From NCBI GenBank assembly GCA_964035015.1, contig CAXIUP010000141.1:62001-126000 (forward strand): 64,000 nucleotides of DNA, read 5' to 3'. Numbering within the stretch: position 1 is the stretch's first letter; the number at the start of each line of letters is the position of its first letter. Below the pieces are notes generated by a model that searched no databases, had not been told where the DNA came from, and saw only the letters and a list, made by a program, of their open reading frames with translations. The position numbers and the translations under genes are program-made. Shown piece by piece: positions 8,851-20,788 of this stretch. Origin of the DNA: Corallium rubrum (taxonomy: Eukaryota; Cnidaria; Anthozoa; Scleralcyonacea; Coralliidae).

Positions 8851-10355
8851 GGTGTTCTTTTTCAAGGAGCGTGCTTTATGATAATGAATTACGATGGCAC
8901 ACTTATATACGCAGTTAAGAACAAATGCCTTTAGTATGTGACATATTGACGTAATAAAAGATCCAGCTAGAAGCACGATTTTCAATTGCATTACCAATAA
9001 ACTTACCGGTTTAGAGATATAATAAGGCATGCAATAGTCGTTTAAAGAGTAAAGTTGTCTTCTCAGGGTGGTTAACCCCGTGACCAAAGCATACAAGTCG
9101 TTTAAATCATTTTAAATAACGATTAACATGGGCCTGCATAAAGTATGTTAGCAATTTGTAGAATAAAATTAACGATAGGTACATTATAACATAGGAAACA
9201 GAAAATAACATTCAAGGACAATCAATGACAAAACACCTTGGGACAGTTGACATTTTAGCCCTTCAGAGACTATATATTACATATTATTTAAAAATTGCGT
9301 TTTTCCCTCCCGCCCCCACCCAATTCAATGTTGAGTGGAGTTACCTAGACAAACAGCGCATAAAATGGGATGGCTAGGAGGTGAAGAACATTGAATAGGG
9401 GGCAGGGGGGGTGCTAAGCATCGGTATTGTATAAGATAAATTCGAAGTGTCCCAAGGGTTTTGTCACTGATTGTAGGTTGCAAATTTGTAAGTCACATGT
9501 GCTAATATGCTTGCCACATGTAAGTGATAGCGTTTGCATATGAAATTTAATTAAGATGATACAATTTTTGTTAGAGCGTGGGTTGAACAACTTCCCGCTT
9601 TGAAAACAGTTCATTGTTTATATCATGATGATAAATTAAGCATGTTAATTCTTTTCAACATTGTGATCAGGACACGTCAAGCTTGTACGTGCTGGCCAGC
9701 TCAATATTCCTAATTTTAAGCTTGTTGATCGAAGACGTAACCATGCTGTTCGTTTTTACATGCCATGAGCTGGGCCGACAGAAAGCAGACTTTATATAAC
9801 TACTGTGAAATTCCGGAAGCTTATTACAAGTCTGCTGAAGATTTAATTTTGTTTCATTCCACTGAAAAACAAATCACACATACCTTCGTCGTTATAAACA
9901 GAAAATTGAGTCTTCTGTAAATAAGCCAGTAGTCAAGAATAAAGGTTATATTTCTGTCTGGTCAGGCACAATCCTTTCGCTAATATGTTCTAAGAACTTC
10001 CTGCTTACATTATTAATTTATTATCTTAGAGTTCCAAAAGTAGCGGACCGTGTCCCCCCACCCCCCTACCCTGGGTGCCATCGACCCCCTTGCAGAACAC
10101 TCTGTATTTCGATCAGTATCTCGACCAACGCGTCATTTTAATACTAGTGTGTTTGTTCTGTAAATATTTCCATTTCATAAACATTTCTCTTGACTGTAGA
10201 GCTTCTTCCGTGCTCGCAAAGTGTTTTAGATAAATTAATTTAAAGGTGACGTACAGTCCGTTCTGTGCATGACCGCCATGGTTCCCCCAAACATGACATT
10301 CGTAGATAATTACATGAAGTCTCAGCTCAGTGTAAACCGTTAGGCCCGCACAACA

Positions 10356-10707
10356 TGTCCTCTCTCACTTAGAATTCATGATTATCCTTAATCTTAGGGG
10401 ACTTCTTTCTCCCAAATGCGGGATGTTAAACTAAATAACATATAACTAAAAGACCTATAGGGGTGTTGTGGTCGGGGTCTGGGAGGCCGAACTAGCGTTA
10501 TTTGTTTCTGGTCTTCAAAGCATGTGTGAAGTTAACTGGAGAAATGTATTGCTGTTCCTTTGTTCTGAAACTAATATATTTGTTTGGTTGAAGGGGAATT
10601 ACGGAGCCAGGCGAAATGTTTTGGTAAGTCTTAGCGTTTGTCCTTTGTGTACTTTCCCTTGATAAGCGTCGAAATTATTTAGCGAAACTCAAGCTATATA
10701 ACAAAAC
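10356..10707. other. Unassigned sequence after duplication copy A
   Basis: No supported gene or repeat. A 64-codon plus-strand frame at 10468-10662 has no recognisable features and no splice context. Confidence 0.5.
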
Positions 10708-10842
10708 ACTTAATGTCTGTTCCCTCGGGAAACAGTTAGTTTTGTTTTCCCTCGAGGCTCGATGTTTCCCTCGACTTCGTCTCGGGAAATATCAAGACTC
10801 TCGGGAAAACAAAACTGTTTCCTCGAGAGCAGACATTAAGTG
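10708..10842. mobile_element. Short foldback element with TCGGGAAA arms
   Basis: CACTTAATGTCTG at 10708 is mirrored by CAGACATTAAGTG at 10830-10842. The inner bases also pair through TCCCTCGGGAAACAG and CTGTTTCCTCGAG. The arms are about 47 bases with a short centre, so the whole 135 bases can fold into one hairpin. It has no coding content. Confidence 0.6.
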
Positions 10843-10856
10843 TATAGTAATTACCG

Positions 10857-11040
10857 GATTCTAAAATATTGTTGCTATTCATTTGCCATCTGTGACAAGT
10901 TACAGTTGATTGAAACTTATTCTCGCGTGATTCCTATTGGCTGGCCAAGAATAACAAAACAAATAAAATTCAAAACAGGAAGTTCAGGACGGCCAATAAA
11001 TCACTGGCAAATAAACTGATACAATATTTTAGAAAACTTC
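10857..11040. mobile_element. Foldback element related to the one at 14538
   Basis: GGATTCTAAAATATTG near 10857 pairs with CAATATTTTAGAAAAC near 11020, and ATTCATTTGCC pairs with GGCAAATAAA. The interior carries the AAAACAGGAAGTTC motif, and the right end continues to TTCTATTGCAACA. Both features recur in the longer foldback at 14538-14815, so the two are probably one family. Confidence 0.5.
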
Positions 11041-12660
11041 TATTGCAACATGCAACAGTAAAAGGAATACTCGTGTACTTCTCAACATACCTTGGCATGC
11101 GAGTTCGTGAACTAATCATTTTAATATTCCTAGACGTGACTTGCATTAATTATCTAACGCTCCTCCCTTTTTCAGCGTTTCTATAGAGACTGAGCCAGAG
11201 GGGCGGAAAGAGACAGGCTTTCAAGAAAATACGGTTCAGTTATTATTAATCTTTTATATTTTCCCCGCCTAGTGGCAAGCAGGAAGTACTTTGCAATATA
11301 AAGCGAAAGGATAGTGTTCCCGACCAGGAAGGATTATATTTCGCGTTGGATTACCACCGTATCTATAGAAGACGACATTTTGCTAATTTGTAACAACGGT
11401 ACGTATGACTTGTCTTTGTGACTGTACTAATAAATAGCCGTAGACGTATTTTCAGAAGCGAACAAGCAGTTTCTCGGCTGACAATATATTTACATGCCGA
11501 CTCATTGCATCGGCACAATGAATTTACTTTCTCTTATGAGCTTGCAAACTTCGAATCTTCTCTTTCTTCGAAGTTGTTAACAAGTTTGTAGTTGCTTCGT
11601 CGCAACTTTACCTCAACATGCTCGTCCAATATCTTTAATTTATTGCTTTAATTTATTGTATCATTATTCATTTACGTATTAGAGAACGTTTTCACGATGT
11701 TTGGGCGATGTGTTAGATTCTTAGTAAATTTCTTTAAAGTTTTATTATTCTGACAGAATTAAACACTGAAGTTCGGATTACTTCTGTATAGTCGAACCAC
11801 GCCAGCTGTTTAGTGTTGACTCCGGAAATACTTCACTTTCAGCTCGATCGAAGTCGTTTCTTCCTGAAGCACACAGCTAAGGATTATGTTAATCTGGTGA
11901 TCTGTTTTGTTTGGATATACGTTAAGCCATGTTTGGACAGATCTAACTGAAAAATTATTATCAACACATGCGTTTATAAGTGTAGATTCACAGCTTGTCG
12001 ACGGCATCAGATTAAATAAACAAATATGGCTAATGCCGGCGTACATGGAATGACGAATACTGTTCACTTACGGTAATAATACTTGCACATAAATTTAATA
12101 GATTATGGAACTTCGAATTACTGTGTTATGCACACAATTGAGAAGTGCTATACTAGCCATTGTTTTTGTATCCGCGCAGCAGATATATTACTATCGTGAT
12201 CATGTGTAGCTTTTTTGTGTAAACTGTAAAACTGTAAACAATGCGCGACAAGTGAATCGGGCATGATCGGGGGTAATCGAAGCTCAGAATCGTTTGGCGT
12301 CAACCTACGAACTGTCAGTTTGAACGATGGAAACAAGTATTTTTAATCTGATCGTGTTTACAATATTCCATCCGCCATATCACGAAGTCCGCCAAAGCGA
12401 CAAAGTTTTAGATTAAAATACTACGATTTTAAGGGTTCTATTCTATACGATTTTTTCAAATCCACATATCTTGTACATAATTTAACGTTCTATCTAACTG
12501 TGCGAGTTTCGTGAATGGCACAAACCTACAGACGATTCAGGGATACTTTAAAATGATTGCGTTTGACCGTACGCCAAGTGATGGCGTTGATAACAGCAAC
12601 TTTGAGTAATGTCTCCATTTAATTTTTAAATTGTTTTAAGTAAACTTTACTTAACTTTCT
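11041..12660. other. AT-rich non-coding stretch
   Basis: No supported gene. Frames of 62-85 codons on the minus strand (11810-12067, 12148-12336) show no domain, no signal peptide and no clear splice sites. No strong repeat was seen by eye. Confidence 0.4.
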
Positions 12661-12689
12661 TCGTGGCTAACGTTTAGAAACAGCGATTG

Positions 12690-13000
12690 CTTACTGTACA
12701 TGTACGCGGATGACCATACAAAATGTTGAAAGCAATCTGAAGAAAGAAACAAAGCTGGCCTCTTTGTGGTATCAATTCAAACCTTAGTATTAACATCGAT
12801 GGAAACGGAATTAACTCGGCTAAGACACTCAAGATTTTAGGCGTTAACCTGGACGATCGCCTAAATTTCAGTGAGCTAGCATAGCGAAATATGTAAACGA
12901 TCAAGTCGGAAAGTAGGAGTAACTTTAAGGCTCCGTAACGTAATCCCGACAAGAGGCAAGCTGGATCTTTACAAGTCTTCAATACTCTCACACTGTAATT
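12690..13000 (+). pseudogene. LINE reverse-transcriptase fragment with YADD motif
   Basis: From 12694 the plus strand encodes LYMYADDH, the catalytic YADD box of non-LTR retrotransposon reverse transcriptases. After a frame change it continues with SAKTLKILGVNLDDRLNFSE and, in another frame, the region resembling LRNVIPTRGKLDLYKSSILS-type LINE sequence (RNPDKRQAGSLQVFN in the present frame). Several stops and frameshifts are visible. It is a short dead remnant of the palm and thumb region. Confidence 0.65.
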
Positions 13001-13007
13001 TTTAAGG

Positions 13008-13260
13008 GGTAAAAATTACTCCAAGAAGTGAGGTAAAATTTTGTCGCGGAAACAGCACCCTATTTAGGGGTAAATTTTGAGAGGGGGTAAAATTTACCCT
13101 CATAGTTAAGTGGTAAAAATTACTCCAAAAAGTGGAGCAAATCAGTTGTCGCGGAAATTACTCCCGTTTGGAGGGTAGATTTTGCGAGAGGGTAAAATTT
13201 ACTCTTCAGTAATGAGGGCAATTTTTACGCCTTGGATACGGATAAATCTTGCTGGGTAAA
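13008..13260 (+). repeat. Imperfect tandem repeat, about 115-bp unit, two copies
   Basis: GGTAAAAATTACTCC, a GTCGCGGAAA block, and GAGGGGGTAAAATTTAC or GAGAGGGTAAAATTTAC recur in the same order about 110-120 bases apart (13009 and 13111). The second copy is followed by a decayed third start. No coding capacity. Confidence 0.6.
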
Positions 13261-14107
13261 TTACTCTATAGTAAAGATGGGGAATAAACCTGCTTTTCAC
13301 GTAAAGAATAGATTTTTAAAAGTAAATTTACTCCCAATAAGCAAAAAACTACCATAATTTTGGGAATTGAACACGTTTTGGTAGTAAATGACTCAGCTAG
13401 TTCTCAGCTGGTAGAGCTCAGCTAAAAAAATACGTACATTTGCGCAATATTAAGCAATTGCTGTCATATTAAGTTTCTGTTGTATTACCAAAAATATACA
13501 ATGATCAATGTTTGAAATCAAGAGTCTTGATTGTCATATCTGAGACTATAGAGATTTTATTTACTGCATTGCATTAATTCAGTTGGTATAATATACGAAC
13601 GAAACTAGATAATATATTTATATTGAGATCAAGTTGAAGCTTTAGCGTTCATCATGCAGCCCATTCTATGTGAAACTTAAAGAGTGTAAAAATTAACATA
13701 AACCCTCATTCAAGTCAAGATAGAACAAACTAAGATAGATAGACTTCTAACGTGGATAGAGAATATGGCCAATATGCGGCCCAAAGACAACGGTTGCTTA
13801 CTCACAAGCGTCCACATTAAAGACTAGTTGAAGACGGACTCTAACTGGTGAGTTGACTGTGTTTTGCGCAGAACTGAACTGGAATTCGAAGTTAATCTAG
13901 AAATCTATGTTTTTCGCAACGGATATAGCGTGGCTAGGCTAGGCTAGGCAACCGCATTGCGCATTTGCTGACCGAACTTACGCATTTTGATGGGAACTTT
14001 TGCTGAAAGCGGAAAACAACAAACTTGTTGTTTCCCAACGAAATCTTTCGAAAACATTCTATAGTGTTTTGACCTTCCGTTTCGAAACCAACAGGTCAGA
14101 GAGGGGA
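13261..14107. other. Unassigned sequence
   Basis: No supported gene or clear repeat. One 63-codon minus-strand frame at 13944-14135 overlaps the 3' end of a LINE fragment and looks spurious. Confidence 0.4.
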
Positions 14108-14536
14108 CTAGTTTGGGGAAGAAAATATCGAACATAACAGTTCGCGCCTAGAAGATAGTGTTGGAATGTTAAATTTAGACAAGGATTGATTGTATGGCGT
14201 TGATGGGTTAATTATTTTCAACGCCCTTACCTGGATTCTTTCTATTTCATTGGATAGGTATTCAGGGATATTATAATGCCATACTTGGGTGCAGTACTCC
14301 AGAATGGGTCTTATACATGAGGAATACACTGAAATCAATGTTTTAGAGTCAGCACGAGCTCGTTTGAGGAGTCTAAGCATGTAAAGGCGTTTCGCGGACT
14401 TTTTCACGATATAAGCTACATGGTCATTCCATTTTAAGTTATCACTAAAAATTACGCCAAGTAGTTTTGCGGATTTTACCACCTCAATGGGATGATTGTC
14501 GACGATCATTGGAGGGAAATTTGGATTATTTTCCAA
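14108..14536 (-). pseudogene. Non-LTR retrotransposon reverse-transcriptase C-terminal fragment
   Basis: A 142-codon open frame on the minus strand matches the thumb and C-terminal part of CR1/L2/Jockey-like reverse transcriptases. Recognisable words are SAKLLGVIFSDNLKWNDHV, KKSAKRLYMLRLLKRA, SVYSSCIRPILEYCTQVWH and IERIQVRALKII. The piece starts exactly where the foldback element at 14538 begins, so the 5' part was removed or displaced by that insertion or by truncation. There is no catalytic centre here, so it is inactive. Confidence 0.75.
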
Positions 14537-14537
14537 A

Positions 14538-14815
14538 TGGCAATAGAAGAGTTCCTAAAATAATTGTGCAGTTGTATTCCTCACGTTGAACAATTCATTT
14601 GATGAAAATATTACTAAACTTCCTGTTTTGAATTCTGTTTTGAATTTGATTGGTGTTTGGCAAATAATCCTTTTTCTTATTGGTTATTCAAAAACCAGGA
14701 ACCAATCAAATTCAAAACAGGAAGTTTAGCAATAATAAACAGGAAGTTCATCAAATGAATTGATCAATTTGAACAAACGAATTGCACAATTATTTTAGGA
14801 ACGCTTCTATTGCCA
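14538..14815. mobile_element. Foldback MITE, 278 bp
   Basis: TGGCAATAGAAG at 14538 pairs with CTTCTATTGCCA at 14804-14815. The match continues through GTTCCTAAAATAATTGTGCA and the AAACAGGAAGTT motif, giving arms of more than 100 bases with small differences. No open frame. It abuts a truncated LINE fragment on its left. Confidence 0.75.
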
Positions 14816-15060
14816 CGACAGTAACAACATATTATTTCTTGTACACCACTGATTAATTCCTTCTAAAATAGTTTGGAAATTTGAATCTTGGTTTCTGGAA
14901 AGCGTTTCTGATTAGGACTATATGAGAAGTTTTCCTAATAATCAAAACATTAAGCTAAACGGAAAGTACTTTAAAAACGGGAAAACATATGCCATTTTGG
15001 TTTAGTTCACAAGAAAGATGGTGGCGAATACGAGCGTTTACAACACTTGTAGCCATATAA

Positions 15061-15192
15061 TAAACTACTTATTGACCTCGCTTGTTCGGTCTGTACTAGT
15101 GAAATATCGGACCTCCGTTTCCTGCACGGATTAAAAACGTCGGTCCAATATTTCACTAGTACAGACCTCACGCTCCGTCAATAACTACTAAA
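15061..15192. mobile_element. Short foldback element
   Basis: GTCTGTACTAGTGAAATAT in the left arm pairs with ATTTCACTAGTACAGAC in the right arm. The outer ends TAAACTACTTATTGACC and CGTCAATAACTACTA also pair. The whole 130 bases form one hairpin with a GC-rich loop. Confidence 0.65.
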
Positions 15193-15280
15193 TAATACAA
15201 CCTTTAAAACATGAAACAAAACAATGTTTTGATCAATTTCGGGCATCAGGACTAAATGCCTGCTAACAAGTTTATTCTAT

Positions 15281-15283
<3 letters not shown>

Positions 15284-15358
<75 letters not shown>
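15284..15358. repeat. (ATCA)n microsatellite
   Basis: About 18 uninterrupted ATCA units. It lies in an otherwise non-coding stretch (14816-16335) in which I see nothing else except a short poly-G run at 15881-15893. Confidence 0.95.
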
Positions 15359-16706
15359 TTATTTCAATTTAAATATAATACTGTAGATACAATATTAACT
15401 CGTCCACATTTAGCAAGCTATTCGTGGTGGGGGGTTAAAGTAGTAAATAATATCAAGTTCTGAGCTGTTTAAATTTACGGTTGCTCAAGAAATAAATGTC
15501 ATACAAAAATGCTCTATAGGTTACAGCAGAACTGACTGTTTTAGAATAATCACCTGAGTTGGTAATGAATATTATAGAGTTCAAGTATTCAAACAAAGAC
15601 TAAGCCCGACGTAAGCGAAATAGAAATTATTCAAGAACCAAAAGTGAAAATATATCATCTGAGCAAGGTCAAAATTGTCGTCACAAGATGAAACGACAAA
15701 CTTTTGCATCTCTGTTTAAAATCAGATTTACTCAGGGAGCGAATTGTAGAGGGCAAACTATTCCAAACTTTTACACCAGTCAAACAAAATGACTTGGCTT
15801 GAATATTTAACCTTGATCAAAGTTGGTAAAACTGATCACGCGCTGCAGATCTCATAGGCGTAGAGTTTTGTTTTTGTCCGGGGGGGGGGGGGGCTGAACA
15901 GGACCTTTTTAAGAATTTTCCCATGCGGGGACTCTCCTACGGGAGTCCGGGGCTATGCCCCCTGGGAACATTTGAAATTTAGAGTCTCGAAAATGCCATT
16001 TCCTGCATTCTGAGTGGTGATTTTTAAGAAGGTCATGAAATGTCATAAAAACTAGTTAAAATACAACACATTTCAACAATTTTCGTGCGTGCAAGTTAAG
16101 TTAACAAAAGAATCGGAGCCAATCAAAACACAGAATAAAACGATTGACTCACGACAAACCACGGAAGCCAAAATAACTACTGTACACCAAGTATTTCATA
16201 AGTCATTGTTGACATCATGACTCCATGGAGCGAGATCAAGATATTCAAGGAGTGGGAGCGGGATATTCAAGATGACGTTTTTACAAATTTAGTAAGTATT
16301 TTAAGTATGAATCGTAGGCAATTCTTAATTGTAATGTACTAGACATTGCTGGAATGATGATAAAAGTTTTTGATAGCAAATTAATCGGGTCATTGCGTGG
16401 ATGATTTCATATTCAGACGAAGCAATTTATATTAATATGGCCAACATGTCTGATAAGATTTACAAGCTTGACCCCAAAGTGTAATTCCATAATTAGGAAA
16501 GTATGCTTGGGAACTTAGTGTCTAAGACGAGCAATAATTCTGACATTCTACTCAATTTGAGCAAGACATTGATCAATGAGACATAATCGATGTGATATTT
16601 CCATGATAAGTCTGAATCAATCAGCAATCCGAGGTATTTCATGGTGGTTTTCAGTTCCAGTGGTGACATTTTCTCTTAATCAAATACCTTGAGTTTTTAT
16701 TTTTAT

Positions 16707-16940
16707 TTATTTACAGATTTGGCATACAAAATATATGCCTGGTACATAATCTAATGTTTTCTGACAGGAATAAAAAATGACAAAATTGGATTTACTGGTA
16801 TTTAGAGTTAGCTTGTTCGCTTCTAGCCAATGACATACATTATTCAGTTCTTCAGTCACATTTTTTTCCAGTGCATGAAGACTTCTATGGGAGTAGAGAA
16901 TACTAAGTATCATCCGCAAATAAAATCCCAGATTATCCAA
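16707..16940 (-). pseudogene. LINE reverse-transcriptase fragment (copy B)
   Basis: A 77-codon frame containing SHRSLHALEKNVTEELNNVC and WLEANKLTLNTSKSNFVIF, the stretch following the catalytic aspartates in non-LTR reverse transcriptases. The expected FADD box at the start is lost. It is inactive and shared with copy A. Confidence 0.65.
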
Positions 16941-17614
16941 GAGCCTCCGTTTGCGTGCGATGATCGCTCTGCGAATTTTTAATACACCCAGGATTCACCC
17001 TTCTCAAATTCATGAATAATTCATGAGTTAGTTAATCAATAAACAAACATCATGCATGACACATCGCCAGCTAAATTTCATGACATTTCGCTTTGGTTAT
17101 AGTAATTTTCTTTCAAAGAACAACGGTTGAACGACAAAACGAATCGGTAAAACAGCCAAGCGAAGATAGGCTTGTTAGCTAATGAACTCTGGTAGCCTTC
17201 TCAGCTATAGACAGTCACGGTGTGTTGGTAACGATAAAATTAAGGTTTTTGTCGCTCCTTTTCTGGTCGAAAACTTCGAATTCCTTGACTGAATGCTTCT
17301 CAAACTTCTTTGAGTTTTCAAATATAGCCAAAACATCCTCAACCATTTGAAAGACGACAAAGTCAAGTATATACGTGGCTTCAACCATGCATCTTCTTGA
17401 AAAACAACTTGGTATGAATAAATTTTGTACACCCTTGGTTATCACCATCCCACGAGAGTTTATTGAACATTCATTAAAATGGTATTCATTTGAGAAGTCA
17501 TATGAACAACTCGAGCTCGTGTCCCACCGGGATATCCTAACACTCGTGTTTTCATACATTGCTTTCCCGTGTTTGGATATCCTGGTGAAACACTCACTCT
17601 CGTTGTTCAAAAAC

Positions 17615-18083
17615 AGTGAGTATCAAAAAAAATTCGAACCCTTAGAAAATGAATTACCGATCGTCCGCGATTTGTGATTTAGATGCATGTTAAGTAAAAG
17701 AATAAAAGCACTGCTTTTCTGCATTGTTCTTTATTACTTAACATGTTGCTGCATTTCCCGTTTTAACATGCATCTAAATCACAAATCGCCGACGATCGGC
17801 GACATATGAGAACCAGGCTCTAGGGCTTTCAAACTACCAACCAGGCTTAAAAGCGCTGAGTTATAAATTAATCAGCACATAAGTTAAACAGGAAGAGAAA
17901 AGGCTTTTAAATACTTTCACCATGCATACACTTCAAGTTATCTTAATTTCCCAGGTGTATAAGCCCGTGTTTTTTACGCATCCGTGGCTCAGAGGTGTTT
18001 AAGGCTTTCAAACTACTACAATAGGTTGTTTGAAAAGAATGCTAATTCATTTTCTAAGGGTTCGAATTTTTTGATACACTCTG
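17615..18083. mobile_element. MITE of 469 bp with 40-bp inverted ends, carrying a nested foldback
   Basis: The left end CAGTGAGTATCAAAAA and the right end read in reverse, CAGAGTGTATCAAAAA, continue into a shared TTCGAACCCTTAGAAAATG. Copy A lacks it, so it inserted after the duplication or was lost from A. Inside, at about 17657-17815, sits a second foldback whose arms contain TTTAGATGCATGTTAAGTAA; its relative is at 29949-30094. Confidence 0.75.
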
Positions 18084-18137
18084 TATTACTTGCACGATTC
18101 TTAGCTGTTTATCAAGCTAAAATACTCAGAAAATATT

Positions 18138-18188
18138 ACTGAGCCTCAGACAAATAGACGCTCTAACCATTGAGCTACTTAGGCTCAG
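18138..18188 (-). repeat. tRNA-derived fragment (copy B)
   Basis: Same A-box-like fragment as at 7841-7890 (TAGCTCAATGGTTAGAGCG on the minus strand), inherited through the duplication. Confidence 0.5.
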
Positions 18189-18244
18189 ATGAAGACTAGG
18201 TTGCAAATTTATAAGTCACATGTGCTAATGCTTCCCACATGTAA

Positions 18245-18774
18245 AGCCCCGGGTCAAATGAGGATGAGAGTTGATGAGAGTTGGCAAGCAAGAGTTTGTC
18301 TGAGAGTTTTCTCAACTCTCATGCCCCGGTCAAACGAGGATGAGAGTTGATGAGAGTTGTAGGATTTACCGCGCGTAGCAGGGAGACTAGGAACGAATTT
18401 CGAGGTAAACAAAGTTCGTATATTTTACAATCTCGTACTGGACAATTAGTACTTGGGCACTGTTTGCTTCTGGTTTTTCCAGAGTTTCAGAAATACATTC
18501 AGGATCGTTCCGCTCCTTCGCTATTTTTGTTGAGCCTGTTTTTACAAAGTGCAAACCGCTAGCCGCTAAACTCTCATCAACTCTCATATGCCAACTCATG
18601 ACCGGTCAAACGAGCAAAAACTCTCACCAACTCTCATTAAAATCTGAACCAGCTCAAAGTTGATGAGAGTTGATAAGAGTGCATGAGAGTCGATGAGAGT
18701 TGGTGGTCAAACGCGACCGAGAGTTGCAAGTCTCATCGACTCTCATCAACTCTCAACCCCGTTTGACCGGGGCT
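18245..18774. mobile_element. Harbinger-like MITE, 530 bp, with TAA target duplication
   Basis: The element starts AGCCCCGGGTCAAA and ends in the reverse complement CAAACGGGGTTGAG-type terminus followed by CCGGGGCT. It is flanked by TAA at 18242-18244 and 18775-18777. Copy A shows the empty site with one TAA (CATGTAAGTGATAG near 9516). A 3-bp TWA duplication is typical of PIF/Harbinger. Both ends and the interior contain many GATGAGAGTTG units, and a second internal copy of the terminal motif lies near 18322. A 71-codon frame inside is spurious. Confidence 0.85.
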
Positions 18775-19612
18775 TAAGTGATAGCGTTTGCATATGAGAT
18801 TTAATTAAGATGATACAATTTTTGTTAGAGCGTGGGTTGAACAACTTCCCGCTTTGAAAACAGTTCATTGTTTATATCATGATGATAAATTAAGCATGTG
18901 AATTCTTTTCAACATTGTAATCAGGACAGGTCAAGCTTGTACGTGCTGGCCAGCTCAATATTCCTAATTTTAAGCTTGTTGATCGAAGACGTAACCATGC
19001 TGTTCGTTTTTACATGCCACGAGCTAGGCCGACAGAAAGCAAACTTTATATAACTTATTACTACTGTGAAATTCCGGAAGCTTATTACAAGTCTGCTGAA
19101 GATTTCATTTTGTTTCATTCCACTGAAAAACAAATCACACATACCTTCGTTGTTTTAAACAGAAAAATTGAGTCTTCTGTAAATAAGCCAGTAGTCAAGA
19201 ATAAACGTTATATTTCTTTCTGGTCAGGCACAATCCTTTCGCTAATATGTTCTAAGAACTTCCTGCTTACATTATTAATTTATTATCTTAGAGTTCCAAA
19301 AGTAGCGAACCGTGTCCCCCACCCCCCTACCCTGGGTGCCATCGACCCCCTTGCAGAACACTCTGTATTTCGATCAGTATCTCGACCAACACGCGTCATT
19401 TTAATACTAGTGTGCTTGTTCTGTAAATATTTCCATTTCATAAACATTTCTCTTGACTGTAGAGCTTCTTCCGTGCTCGCAAAGTGTTTTAGATAAATTA
19501 ATTTAAAGGTGACGTACAGTCCGTTCTGCGCACGACCGCCATGGCTCCCCAAAACATGACATTCGTAGATAATTACATGAAGTACTCAGCTCAATGTAAA
19601 CCGTTAGGCCCG

Positions 19613-20392
19613 CAACATGGCCGAGAAACCAAGCAATTCGGCAAGGATATCCCTTCGGATTTCTTCTGAAAATGTTTTTGTTTTGGGTACAAGTAATGGA
19701 GAGGAAGTAAGAAAAGCTTACAATCTTGAATAAGGTATCAGTATATATTTTGTAAATAAAGATATAAACATTAGTTTCGTATATGCTGTACGTCACCTTT
19801 AAACAGGGCGCGAAAAAGTTAACACTGTCATTTAAAACTTTAAATAATAAAATAGAGATTTTGTTGTCGCGACAAATTTAAATATATATGGTTTCACCTT
19901 AAAAAAAACATATTATGTAACCATGGCTAATACATGTATGGTTTTCCAAACTATAAATACTTATAGTGTTAAATGTTGTAATACAACAAACCATTTTCCC
20001 CCAAAACTATTTTGCAAATGATAGTTTTAAATACATGTTGTAGTTACTTTTGAGATTGGTATAAAATGTTTAGTTTTTGCCAGAAATATACTGATTTACG
20101 TATTAGGTAAACAGTATAAGAAGAACGCAAATCAAAGAAAATACATAGAGTAAAATTGACGATTAATACGTTACCCAAATGTCCCCTTAACAAGTGCTTA
20201 TATGCTTGTTTCTACTGGTGTTTCAATGCGTGCAATGTGGTTTTAAAAACCTTATATTATACTAAAAGTGTAAAAAAGGTTAGAAATTTAGCTCTTAAAG
20301 TGCTTATGAAAAGAAAATTTAGTTTGTCTTATTTGAAAGAATATTTAAAATGACAAAGTAACATCTTTCGCAGTTTTTCGTTTCCTTGCTTT

Positions 20393-20397
<5 letters not shown>
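19613..20397. other. AT-rich non-coding stretch
   Basis: No supported gene. A plus-strand frame of 65 codons at 20156-20353 lacks any feature of a real protein. Confidence 0.4.

Positions 20398-20470
<73 letters not shown>
20398..20470. repeat. (TA)n microsatellite
   Basis: About 36 uninterrupted TA units, followed by a short interrupted tail to 20488. The alternating Tyr/Ile frames it creates are artefacts. Confidence 0.95.
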
Positions 20471-20473
<3 letters not shown>

Positions 20474-20788
20474 GATATATATATATAAAACATCTTGACG
20501 TCACAAGGGCATGCATAATGACTTATCAGAGAAGGCTCTCCATCTTTTTTATTATCAAACCAAATTAATTCAAAGGAAGCATGTGCGTGTGTTTTCCCCA
20601 ATACACCAATTAACATGTAGAATTTTCAAATAATCTTATATTTTTTTATTTAAACGATATTTTATTAATACATTAACCCCAAGAGCTTAAAGCTCATCGT
20701 GGGGGCTCATGTTAAAAATTACATAAATACATAAATTACCACCACAAAAACGGACGAAAAAGGAGCACTTGATATTACATAAAATAAC

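Larger units (their letters stand above)
6335..10355 (+). repeat. Segmental duplication, copy A
   Basis: From GTACTAGACATTGCTGGAA at about 6336 to the CCGTTAGGCCCGCA stretch near 10350, the sequence matches 16336-19612 in the same orientation, with long stretches identical by eye. Copy A carries about 1.57 kb (7898-9473) that copy B lacks; that segment includes a foldback element and a Tc1 remnant. Copy A lacks the two MITEs found in copy B. The shared part holds a LINE reverse-transcriptase fragment, a short conserved minus-strand frame near 7354-7608 and a tRNA-like fragment. It contains no intact gene. Confidence 0.85.
16336..19612 (+). repeat. Segmental duplication, copy B
   Basis: Direct copy of 6335-10355. 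It carries two MITEs absent from copy A (17615-18083 and 18245-18774) and lacks copy A's 1.57-kb segment. The junction of that indel is flanked by TA: copy A has TA at both edges of its extra segment, copy B has a single TA. Copy B keeps longer versions of the LINE fragment and of the short conserved frame. Confidence 0.85.

Noticed and set aside
18347..18562. 71-codon frame
   Set aside because: Lies within a Harbinger-like MITE and has no features of a real protein.
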